Below, one piece after another: positions 22,810 through 32,743 of a stretch of 32,743 bases of DNA. The translations under genes were made by a program, and so were the position numbers. Numbering within the stretch: position 1 is the stretch's first letter; the number at the start of each line of letters is the position of its first letter. Source of the stretch: an uncultured Oscillochloris sp. (GTDB lineage: Bacteria > Chloroflexota > Chloroflexia > Chloroflexales > Chloroflexaceae); assembly GCA_903877945.1 (NCBI GenBank), contig CAIRFY010000042.1:1-32743 (forward strand), in the 5' to 3' direction. The notes under the pieces are model-generated. The model was not told where the DNA came from, made no database searches, and saw only the letters and a list, made by a program, of their open reading frames with translations.

Positions 22810-23586
22810 CTACGCCCCCCGGATCAACCCCAACACCTCGTCCAGCACCAGGCCGTTGGTGCCGATCCCCTCGCCGCCGTCAATCGTCGGCGTGCCCTTC
22901 CAGTCGGTGTAGGTGCCACCGGCCTCCTGGAGAATGGGGGCCAGGGCCGCCGCGTCCCAGATGTTCATCGCCGGGTCGAGGGCCAGTTCGGCCCGCCCGG
23001 TCGCCACCAGCAGATAGCCGTAGCAGTCGGCCCAGGTGCGGAACATGCCGGTCGCCCCTAGGATGCGCGCAAACGCCGCGCCCTTGCCCCACTCCTCGTA
23101 GCCCGTCGCCACCGTTGCCACCGCCAGGCTTTCGCGCAGCCTGCCCACGCTCGACACCCGGCACTGTCGCCCGTTCCACCAGCAGCCCTGCCCCGTGCCT
23201 GCGGAGACCACCTCGCCCAAGGCTGGCATATTCACCACGCCCACCAGCGGCTCGCCGTCGCGTAATACCCCCACCATCACCCCGTAGAGCGGCACCCCGC
23301 GTACAAACGACTTTGTGCCGTCAATTGGGTCGAGTACCCAGCGGTACTCGGCGTCGGCCCCGCCGCTCAGTCCATCTTCCTCGCCCAGCACGGCGTGATC
23401 CGGGTAGCGCGCCGTGATCTGCGCCCGCAGGTACGCCTCCGACTCGCGATCCGCCACCGTCACCGGCGACTCGTCGGCCTTGTGGTCTACCGCCACTCCG
23501 CTCTGGAAGTGGCGCAGAGTGATCTTCCCCGCCTGCCAGGCGATGGTGTTGGCAAAATCTAGTAGCTCTTTGATCTTCTCTGCCAT
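22810..23586 (-). CDS. hisN: Inositol-monophosphatase-family histidinol-phosphatase
   Basis: Removes phosphate from histidinol phosphate, the penultimate part of histidine synthesis. 258 residues. Lithium-sensitive phosphatase motifs are intact: 'VLGEEDGLSG', WVLDPIDGTKSFVRGVPLYGVMVGV and 'NIWDAAALAPILQEAGG'. The KSFVRGVPLYG segment is typical of HisN rather than of SuhB/CysQ. ATG 23586 follows AAAGGAG at seven bases. The track ORF starting at 23772 adds 62 residues, of which the first part is a translated heptamer array (LWIVDCG units), and is not real. hisC lies upstream on the same strand, with a kinase gene between, which supports the histidine assignment. Confidence 0.87.
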   Translation of the reverse strand: MAEKIKELLDFANTIAWQAGKITLRHFQSGVAVDHKADESPVTVADRESEAYLRAQITARYPDHAVLGEEDGLSGGADAEYRWVLDPIDGTKSFVRGVPLYGVMVGVLRDGEPLVGVVNMPALGEVVSAGTGQGCWWNGRQCRVSSVGRLRESLAVATVATGYEEWGKGAAFARILGATGMFRTWADCYGYLLVATGRAELALDPAMNIWDAAALAPILQEAGGTYTDWKGTPTIDGGEGIGTNGLVLDEVLGLIRGA

Positions 23587-23608
23587 GAAGAATCTCCTTT
23601 GGATTGTG

Positions 23609-23695
23609 GAGAGGACGCGAGGACACGATACGAGTGCCTCATCGCGTCCTCGCCTCGTCGCCGAACTGTCACGCTGAATTGAAACCTTGTCTTGT
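23609..23695. repeat. Family-2 palindromic element fragment
   Basis: GAGGACGCGA and TCGCGTCCTC pair as a hairpin, followed by 'ctcgcctcgtcgccgaactgtcacgctgaattgaaacc', which matches the right end of the 18321-18449 element. The left TIR is missing. It lies in the leader of hisN. Confidence 0.65.
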
Positions 23696-23700
23696 AGCGA

Positions 23701-23770
23701 AATCCACAATCCACAATCCACAATCCACAATCCACAATCCACAATCCACAATCCACAATCCACAATCCAC
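23701..23770. repeat. Perfect tandem array: ten copies of AATCCAC
   Basis: Seventy bases are ten exact copies of the 7-bp unit AATCCAC, with an earlier part copy. The array begins two bases beyond the stop of the hybrid kinase (23773) and ends before the family-2 fragment. On the minus strand the array has no stop in one frame and so inflates the hisN ORF. Such exact short arrays change length by slippage. Confidence 0.95.
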
Positions 23771-23772
23771 AC

Positions 23773-27356
<3,584 letters not shown>

Positions 27357-27360
<4 letters not shown>

Positions 27361-28490
27361 ATGCCGGTGCTGGCGTGCTGAAGCGCGGCGATTACCACAT
27401 CAGTCTGTGCGGGGGTGCCCACACTAATTCGGATGTAGTCGCGCAGCAAGGGGGTATTGTAGTAGCGCACCAGTACGCCCATGCGCTCCAGGGCCAGCTT
27501 CAGCTCGTGGGCGTTGCCCCGCGTCACCCGGCAGAGGATGAAGTTTGACTCGCTGGGATACGGCACGAGGAAGGGCAGATTGCTCAGGTGCGCCAGCAGC
27601 CGACTGCGCTCGGCCACAATCCGGGCCACATTGGCCCGCAAGTAGTCCAGGTCGTCGAGGGCGGCGATGGCGGTTATCTCGGCGCCAAGGCTGAGGTTAT
27701 AGGGCTGCTTGATCTTCCAGAGTTGGGTGATCATCCAGTCGGGGAAGATTCCGTAGCCGATACGCATCCCGGCTAGACCGGCCCACTTGCTGAAGGTGCG
27801 CAGCACCGCCAGGTTCTCGTGCTGGCTCACCCAGGGTATCACGCTGGCGTCGCCGTCTGGATCGACAAACTCCATATATGCCTCGTCCACCACCACGAGC
27901 AGCGGCAGGCGCAGCAGCCGCTCGATCTCGTCGGGCGGGGTGAGGTTGCCGGTGGGGTTGTTCGGCGAGGTGAGGAAGAGGACTTTGGCCCGGCTGACAG
28001 CGGCAGCCACCTCAATCGCCGGGATGTCCAGGGAAAAGTCGGCGCGGCGCGGCACGCGGATCACCCGCCCCCCGTTCACGCCGGTATCGAAGCTGTACAT
28101 GCCGAAGGTGGGTGGACAGTCGATCACCGCATCGCCGGGCGACAGAAAGAGCCGCAGCACCAGATCGATCAACTCATCAGCACCTGCCCCGCACAGGATG
28201 CGCTCAACCGGCTGACCCACATAGCCGCTCAGAGCTGTGCGCAGCCTGGTCTGGTTGGGGTCGGTGTAGATCGCGATTGAGAGACGGCCCGTGGGGCCGT
28301 CTGTCGTCGCCAGATCCGCCAGAGCTTGCGCAGTTCGCGGCGATGGGCCGTACGGATTTTCATTAGCATCGAGCTTCACCAGCCGCTCAATGGGAATTCC
28401 TAAGCGAGCTGCCAGCACGTCAAGGGGTAGGATGGGCGTGTAGGGCTCAAGCCCAGCGATCTCGGGCCGGATCAGGTTGGTAATTGACAT
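27357..28490 (-). CDS. hisC: Histidinol-phosphate aminotransferase
   Basis: PLP enzyme that converts imidazole-acetol phosphate and glutamate to histidinol phosphate. 377 residues. Fold type I motifs: KLDANENPYGPSP, LTSPNNPTGN, VVVDEAYMEF, the PLP lysine in TFSKWAGLAGMRIGYG, and 'YPSESNFILCRV' near the C-terminus. The small N-terminal length fits HisC and not the tyrosine/aromatic aminotransferases, although broad specificity is possible. ATG 28490 with GAGGA upstream is preferred to the track start at 28523. Its stop overlaps the start of the hybrid kinase. The gene is divergent from the FHA-clostripain gene. Confidence 0.92.
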
Positions 28491-28543
28491 CAGGGTATTC
28501 CTCAGCTTAGCTGCGCACCCCATGATACCATGCGCAGACGTGC

Positions 28544-28573
28544 GTCACATCCAGGACGGTGGTCTGCTACAAT
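28544..28573 (+). promoter_or_regulatory. Candidate promoter of the FHA-clostripain gene
   Basis: TACAAT (28568-28573) with GTCACA (28544-28549; four of six consensus) at an 18-bp spacer. Transcription would begin near 28580, about 80 bases before the GTG start. Confidence 0.5.
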
Positions 28574-28649
28574 AGAGGTGTGTGCCGCAGCACACCCATC
28601 TCCTCTGCATCACCATATTACACTCCACATGTACCCTCCGCCACAGAAC

Positions 28650-28664
28650 AGGAGGTTTGTCGTG
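28650..28664 (+). promoter_or_regulatory. Shine-Dalgarno plus GTG start of the FHA-clostripain gene
   Basis: AGGAGG at 28650-28655 is six bases before GTG 28662. The protein then begins PLQIVALSGPLAGRIFPL, the usual opening of an FHA domain. This removes 44 residues from the ORF-track protein. Confidence 0.82.
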
Positions 28665-31112
28665 CCGTTGCAGATCGTGGCGCTCAGCGGCCCTCTGGCG
28701 GGCCGCATCTTTCCACTTGGCAACGTGCCCCTGAGCCTGGGGCGAACCCCTGAGAATGCGGTTGTTCTTGCCAGCGCCCTGGCTTCGCGCCACCACGCCG
28801 AGCTGCGTTACGAGGGCAATGGCTATGTCCTCTATGATCTGGGCAGTTCTAACGGCACGTTGGTGAATGGCCAGCGCGTCCAGACCGTACACCTGAACCC
28901 CGGCGATGTGATCACCATTGGCGATGAGTCGTTTCGCTTCGACGCACCGGCGATGGACAAGACGTTGCTGGTCGGCGGTACTCATCCACCACCAGCCTTT
29001 GCTGCCCAAACCCCGCTGCCGCCTGTTGCGCTGCCCCCCGCCTATGCGCCCACCCCGTCCCGCCCCAGGTCGCGCACGCCGATTGTGATTGTCGTCGGCC
29101 TGCTGCTGGCCTGTGCGGTGGTCGCGGGCCTGGCTGGCGGCGCGCTGCTGATCACCCGTATCTCTGGCGGTGGTTCTGCGACCACGCAGCCCGTGGCGGG
29201 AACCAGCGCCGCCGGGGGCCAGGCAGCGCCCGCCCCGGTGCCCACCCGTGTCCCCGCTTCTGGACAAGACGCCGCCTGGACGGTGATGGTCTACCTGGAC
29301 GGCGACAATAATCTGGAGGCCGACGCCCTGGCCGACTTCGCCGAGATGGCCAAAGTCGGATCGAACGACTCGATCAAGATCGTCGTCCAGTTCGACCGGG
29401 TGCAGTCGCGGGAGGCGTGGGACGACACCTCGGCGGGGGACTGGGACAGTACCAAGCGTTTCTTGGTGGGGAAAGATATGCGGCCCACGCCGGGGAATGC
29501 GCTTGAGGATCTTGGCGAGCAGAACATGGGCGATCCGACCGTCCTGGCCGACTTTGTCGCGTGGGGGGTGACGACCTACCCTGCCCAGCACTACGCCCTG
29601 ATCATCTGGGATCACGGCGGCTCGTGGCTGGGGCTTGCCAGTGATGACACCGACCAGGATCAGCTAAACCTGCCGGAACTGAGCGCGGCTCTGGAAACGG
29701 CCCGCCAGAAGACAGGATTCGGCACCCTCGACCTGATTGGCTTCGACGCCTGCCTGATGGCGCAACTCGATGTTCTGATGGCGATTGAACCCTACGCGCA
29801 CGTGGCGGTGGCCTCGGCGGAACTGGAGCCACGTCAGGGCTGGGCCTGGGATACGTGGCTAGAATCCCTGGCCGCAGACCCGTCCCAGGACGCGCTGACC
29901 ATCGCGCCGGTGATTGTGCAGACCTACATCGACTCGTACCAGTCTGTTCATGAGAACGACGTGACCCTCTCGGCGTTCGACCTGCGCAAGCTACCCGCGC
30001 TGACCCAGCAGGTTGACCGGCTGGCACAGGCGATGCTCGCTGATATGCGTGGCTCGTACACCGCAATCGGCCAGGCCCGCTCGTATGTGGATGTCTACGC
30101 GCCCGCGTACTCCGAGCAGTTTAACTCCGTGGATCTGGGGCAGTTCGCTGGGTTGCTGCCTGAGCAGGGGGCGAAGGGCGAGGTGGCGGCGGCGGCGGCC
30201 GATCTGGGCAACGCCCTTACGCAGGCCCGCATTGCCAACGGCACCGGGAGCTACCACGCGAAGGTCAGCGGCCTGTCGATCTACTTCCCGCAACTGGCCG
30301 AGCTGTATGTGGACGCCTACGAGCGCGGGTCGCCCCTGCCACGCGCCACAAAATGGGCCGACTTCCTGAAGAACTACCAGAGCGCGGGCGACACGGCGGT
30401 GACGACGCCGACGATCAGCGACCTGCAGATTGACCGCACCAGTGTGAGTCCACATACGCCGGTGACGCTGAGCGGCTCGCTCAGCGGCAGCGATAGTGCC
30501 TACGTCTTCTCCTTCATCGGTATCCCCAACGCCAGCCGCGACACGGTGGATCTGATCTCGGTAGATTTCATCTACCCGCCGGGGGCGGGGCCGGGCAGCG
30601 CTGCGCCGAAGTGGCCCAATGGTAAATTTGACCTGAGCCTGAACTGGGACGCAACCAACTGGTACTTGAGCAACGGCAGGGATCAGATCGAGGCGCTGCT
30701 GGGGCCGGTGAAGTACGGCAGCGGATTCTACGGCGTGGAGGGCGTCTATACCTCGCGGGCCACTGGCGAGCAGATCGACGCTGGCTTGATCTTCAGCGTG
30801 AGCGGCACTCAGGGCGAACTGACCCGGATCTGGGGCTTCCCGAAGTCAGCGGGCAAGCAGGAGGCCCAGCCCTACGAACTGAACCCGGCTGCGGGCGATA
30901 CGTTCACCGCCTACACACGCAGCTACACCGATACTGGCGGCAGCCTCAAGCCCGCCCGCGTGAAGGGGCAGACGATCACGTTTGGCGACACGCCCCTGAG
31001 CGCGAGCGACGGGCCAACCCTGAGCGGCGATTATGTGATGGGCTTTCTGGTGCGCGACATCGCTGGGAACTATAGCTATGATTATGTTGATGTGACTGTG
31101 ACGAATCCGTAA
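28662..31112 (+). CDS. FHA domain - transmembrane - clostripain (peptidase C11) protein
   Basis: 816 residues from GTG 28662. N-terminal FHA domain (about 1-100) with LSLGRTPENAVVL, the SRHHAEL phosphothreonine-binding piece and 'YDLGSSNGTLVNG'. A Pro-rich linker precedes one membrane segment (about 140-162, TPIVIVVGLLLACAVVAGLAGGALLI). A Thr/Pro/Ala-rich spacer then leads to a C11 cysteine protease domain (about 205-540): 'WTVMVYLDGDNNLE', catalytic His318 in IIWDHGGSW, catalytic Cys364 in IGFDACLMAQ. The last ~200 residues look like a beta-rich extracytoplasmic domain (TISDLQIDRTSVSPHTPVTLSGSL). The likely arrangement is a cytoplasmic phosphothreonine reader controlling an external protease, which points to signalling by Ser/Thr kinases. 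This is inference. Domain order is seen directly; the cleavage target is unknown. Confidence 0.9.
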   Translation: MPLQIVALSGPLAGRIFPLGNVPLSLGRTPENAVVLASALASRHHAELRYEGNGYVLYDLGSSNGTLVNGQRVQTVHLNPGDVITIGDESFRFDAPAMDKTLLVGGTHPPPAFAAQTPLPPVALPPAYAPTPSRPRSRTPIVIVVGLLLACAVVAGLAGGALLITRISGGGSATTQPVAGTSAAGGQAAPAPVPTRVPASGQDAAWTVMVYLDGDNNLEADALADFAEMAKVGSNDSIKIVVQFDRVQSREAWDDTSAGDWDSTKRFLVGKDMRPTPGNALEDLGEQNMGDPTVLADFVAWGVTTYPAQHYALIIWDHGGSWLGLASDDTDQDQLNLPELSAALETARQKTGFGTLDLIGFDACLMAQLDVLMAIEPYAHVAVASAELEPRQGWAWDTWLESLAADPSQDALTIAPVIVQTYIDSYQSVHENDVTLSAFDLRKLPALTQQVDRLAQAMLADMRGSYTAIGQARSYVDVYAPAYSEQFNSVDLGQFAGLLPEQGAKGEVAAAAADLGNALTQARIANGTGSYHAKVSGLSIYFPQLAELYVDAYERGSPLPRATKWADFLKNYQSAGDTAVTTPTISDLQIDRTSVSPHTPVTLSGSLSGSDSAYVFSFIGIPNASRDTVDLISVDFIYPPGAGPGSAAPKWPNGKFDLSLNWDATNWYLSNGRDQIEALLGPVKYGSGFYGVEGVYTSRATGEQIDAGLIFSVSGTQGELTRIWGFPKSAGKQEAQPYELNPAAGDTFTAYTRSYTDTGGSLKPARVKGQTITFGDTPLSASDGPTLSGDYVMGFLVRDIAGNYSYDYVDVTVTNP

Positions 31113-31161
31113 ATTACGAAGAATGTAGACATGAAACCCTGCGTAAAAAGTGAGGTGGGCG

Positions 31162-32433
31162 ATGTCGCACCCGATGAATGCGTTTATGGCCCGGCTCCAG
31201 CACGTAGGTGTGGGCGTGATCAGCGGATGCTATACACCGGCGACGATTGCCCAACTCGCACAAAGCCTCGGTCGGTTGGCCTTTTTCGGTGATGAGAGTG
31301 TCTTGTTGGTAGCCGGCGGCGATCAGCAGCGGGCCTGGGCCGACCTAGCGCTGCGCGGGGTGGATGTCCAGGTACGGCGGATAGATCTGTTGGCCGCGCC
31401 GAACGTGGGAACGGGCTTTATCCTGATCGGCGTCGGCCCGGCCCACGGCTTCGCCCTGCTGGCCTACCCGATTGAGCCGGTGGAACGCGATGAGAGCGTG
31501 CGACTGCACGATGTATGCTGGTGTGTTAGCCCGGCGGCTCTGCGCGAACTCGCCGACATGCTGCACGAGGCAATCAGTGCCGATGTGATCCGGCGAATTG
31601 CCGCGCTCCACGCCCCCGCATCCGAGCTACTGCTGCGCCTGAGCAGCAACCTGCTCGACTTCGCCGCCCGCCAGCACAGCACCCTCGGTGTGGCCAACCG
31701 CGCGCTTAGTGAGCGCATGCGCAACCAGGAGGATCAGACGCGCATGATCGTCCACGATATGCGTGCGCCTCTGCATACGCTGCTGATCAGCATCAAGGCT
31801 CTCCAGCGCCAACGCTTTGACCCTGACGGCCAGAACGAGTTGCTTGGCGTGGCCAGGGATAGCGCCAGTTACCTGCTGACCCTCACCGAGACGGTGCTGG
31901 ACTCAGCGCGCCTGGAGACTAACGACTGGTCGCTGAAGCGCCAGCCGGTGCGCCTGATCAACCTGGTGCAATCGGTATGCGACCCGCTGGAGGTTGCGGC
32001 GCGTCCAGATCAGGCTCGGCTGCGGCATATGGTGGCCGACGATCTGCCGATGATCTGGATCGACCGCACCCTGATGGAGCGCGTATTGATGAACCTGATC
32101 ACCAACGCGATTAAGTACACCCCGGCCAGCGGCGAAATCAGCGTGACGGCCCGGCTGATCCACGATGGTCATACGGTTGAGATGAGCGTGAGCGACTCGG
32201 GCCAGGGCATCTCGAAAGAGGCGCAGGCCCACATCTTTGAGCGATTCTACCAAGCCAACGAGAACGACCGTCGTCGTGGTACGGGCCTGGGCCTCTACTT
32301 CTGTCGGCTCGCTGTGGAAGCTCACGGCGGTAGTATCGCGGTGCAAAGCGCGGTGAGCCAGGGTAGTTCCTTTATTATTTCGCTCCCGATTACCACTGGA
32401 GGGGGTGACAGGGTGACATTGGTGACAGGGTGA
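31162..32433 (+). CDS. Soluble sensor histidine kinase with a possible DICT-like input domain
   Basis: 423 residues from ATG 31162 (GAGGTGGG just upstream; the track start is a GTG at 31150). Residues 1-145 form an input domain that has the look of DICT sensory domains ('GCYTPATIAQLAQSLGRLAFFGDESVLLVA...'), with low confidence. A short coiled coil precedes the H box, His198 in MIVHDMRAPLHTLL. HATPase: N box NLITNAIKYTP, G1 DSGQGI, G2 GTGLGLYFCRL. No membrane segment and no receiver domain, so it needs a separate response regulator, which may lie past the window edge. The last residues, GGGDRVTLVTG, and the TGA stop are encoded by repeat DNA at 32403-32433. The family end normally falls near LPI, just before it. 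Confidence 0.87.
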   Translation: MSHPMNAFMARLQHVGVGVISGCYTPATIAQLAQSLGRLAFFGDESVLLVAGGDQQRAWADLALRGVDVQVRRIDLLAAPNVGTGFILIGVGPAHGFALLAYPIEPVERDESVRLHDVCWCVSPAALRELADMLHEAISADVIRRIAALHAPASELLLRLSSNLLDFAARQHSTLGVANRALSERMRNQEDQTRMIVHDMRAPLHTLLISIKALQRQRFDPDGQNELLGVARDSASYLLTLTETVLDSARLETNDWSLKRQPVRLINLVQSVCDPLEVAARPDQARLRHMVADDLPMIWIDRTLMERVLMNLITNAIKYTPASGEISVTARLIHDGHTVEMSVSDSGQGISKEAQAHIFERFYQANENDRRRGTGLGLYFCRLAVEAHGGSIAVQSAVSQGSSFIISLPITTGGGDRVTLVTG

Positions 32434-32671
32434 CTTGGTGACTTGGTGACTCCCCGTCACCCCGTCACCCCGTCACCGCGTCACCCCGTCACCGCGTCAC
32501 CCCGTCACCCCGTCACCGTGTCACCCCGTCACCGCGTCACCGCGTCACCGCGTCACCCCGTCACCCCGTCACCCCGTCACCGCATCACCGCGTCACCCCG
32601 TCACCCCGTCACCCCGTCACCGCATCACCGCGTCACCGCGTCACCCCGTCACCCCGTCACCCCGTCACCGT
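32403..32671. repeat. Octamer minisatellite, orientation-switched
   Basis: From 32403 there are GTGAC-type units (ggtgacag, ggtgactt), then from about 32452 some 27 units of CCCCGTCA with variants CCGCGTCA, CCGTGTCA and CCGCATCA. The two halves are inverted, so the array can fold back on itself. ORF 32443-32673 in the track is only the translated array (PRHPVTPS period) and is not a gene. Confidence 0.93.
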
Positions 32672-32684
32672 GAAGGATACAGGT

Positions 32685-32713
32685 TTGACGGTCTGTGTCA
32701 CGGATGCTATGAT
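32685..32713 (+). promoter_or_regulatory. Strong sigma-70-type promoter for a gene past the window end
   Basis: TTGACG (32685-32690) and TATGAT (32708-32713) are 17 bases apart, matching five of six consensus bases each. Transcription would start near 32720, leaving the gene outside this window. It begins 14 bases after the octamer array. Confidence 0.7.
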
Positions 32714-32743
32714 GCCGCGCAAGCCACCCCTTCTACGTCTACA

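Noticed and set aside
23701-23770. CRISPR array
   Set aside because: Seven-base units without spacers; it is a simple tandem repeat. The same holds for the octamer array at 32403.
23587-23772. N-terminal extension of the hisN ORF
   Set aside because: Encoded by the heptamer array and a palindromic fragment; a strong Shine-Dalgarno marks ATG 23586.
32443-32673. 76-residue ORF of PRHPVTPS repeats
   Set aside because: Translation of the octamer array, which is open in every frame in this direction.

Overview
The window looks like a chromosomal segment of a high-GC member of the Chloroflexota, probably a filamentous Chloroflexales-type organism. This is an inference from gene style: many GAF/PAS/MASE1 hybrid kinases, a LysW-type lysine hydrolase, an FHA-clostripain membrane protein, and many GC-rich palindromic repeats of the 'CCCTCACCCCC...GGGAGAGGGG' kind. 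No rRNA, tRNA, CRISPR array, prophage or transposase gene was recognised.

Layout. 1-4.1 kb: an SSB gene faces a triple-GAF hybrid histidine kinase, which is coupled to a small membrane-anchored DUF218-like protein. 4.1-4.9 kb: a SAM methyltransferase starts just outside a MITE-like element. 4.86-13.9 kb (minus strand): the most interesting block, read in transcription order as a SNF2-family helicase, a RecQ helicase fused to a ComF-like phosphoribosyltransferase, a divergent DprA, and a SWIM zinc-finger protein. The SNF2 gene is split in its Walker A motif (GK|T) by an intein with a LAGLIDADG-type endonuclease, and a palindromic MITE-like element sits in frame inside that intein. 14.2-18.2 kb: an unrecognised conserved-looking protein, DAHP synthase, and a PAS-GGDEF-EAL protein. 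18.85-21.3 kb: lysK, then a cobC-like phosphatase and cobS, tightly spaced. 21.4-22.7 kb: tsaD, carrying an in-frame octamer-repeat insertion. 22.8-28.5 kb (minus): hisC, a MASE1-CHASE-PAS hybrid kinase coupled to it by ATGA, then hisN. 28.5-32.4 kb: an FHA-TM-clostripain protein and a soluble histidine kinase whose stop codon comes from repeat DNA. The window ends in an octamer minisatellite followed by a strong promoter for a gene beyond the edge.

The four-gene SNF2/RecQ-PRTase/DprA/SWIM block has the make-up of a DNA-processing or genome-defence cassette: two DNA translocases, a DNA-binding Rossmann protein and a Zn-finger adaptor. That role is inference. The window is also rich in small repeats (two families of palindromic elements, a 7-bp and an 8-bp tandem array). 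These distort automatic start calls at four genes (methyltransferase, aroG-type, hisN and the neighbouring spurious ORFs) and have invaded coding sequence in the intein, tsaD and the last kinase.

Several starts were moved from the ORF track on Shine-Dalgarno evidence: ssb (GTG 538), methyltransferase (TTG 4108), SWIM (ATG 5721), RecQ (GTG 9197), hypothetical (ATG 14264), DAHP synthase (ATG 16012), cobC (ATG 19908), hisN (ATG 23586), hisC (ATG 28490), FHA-clostripain (GTG 28662) and the last kinase (ATG 31162).
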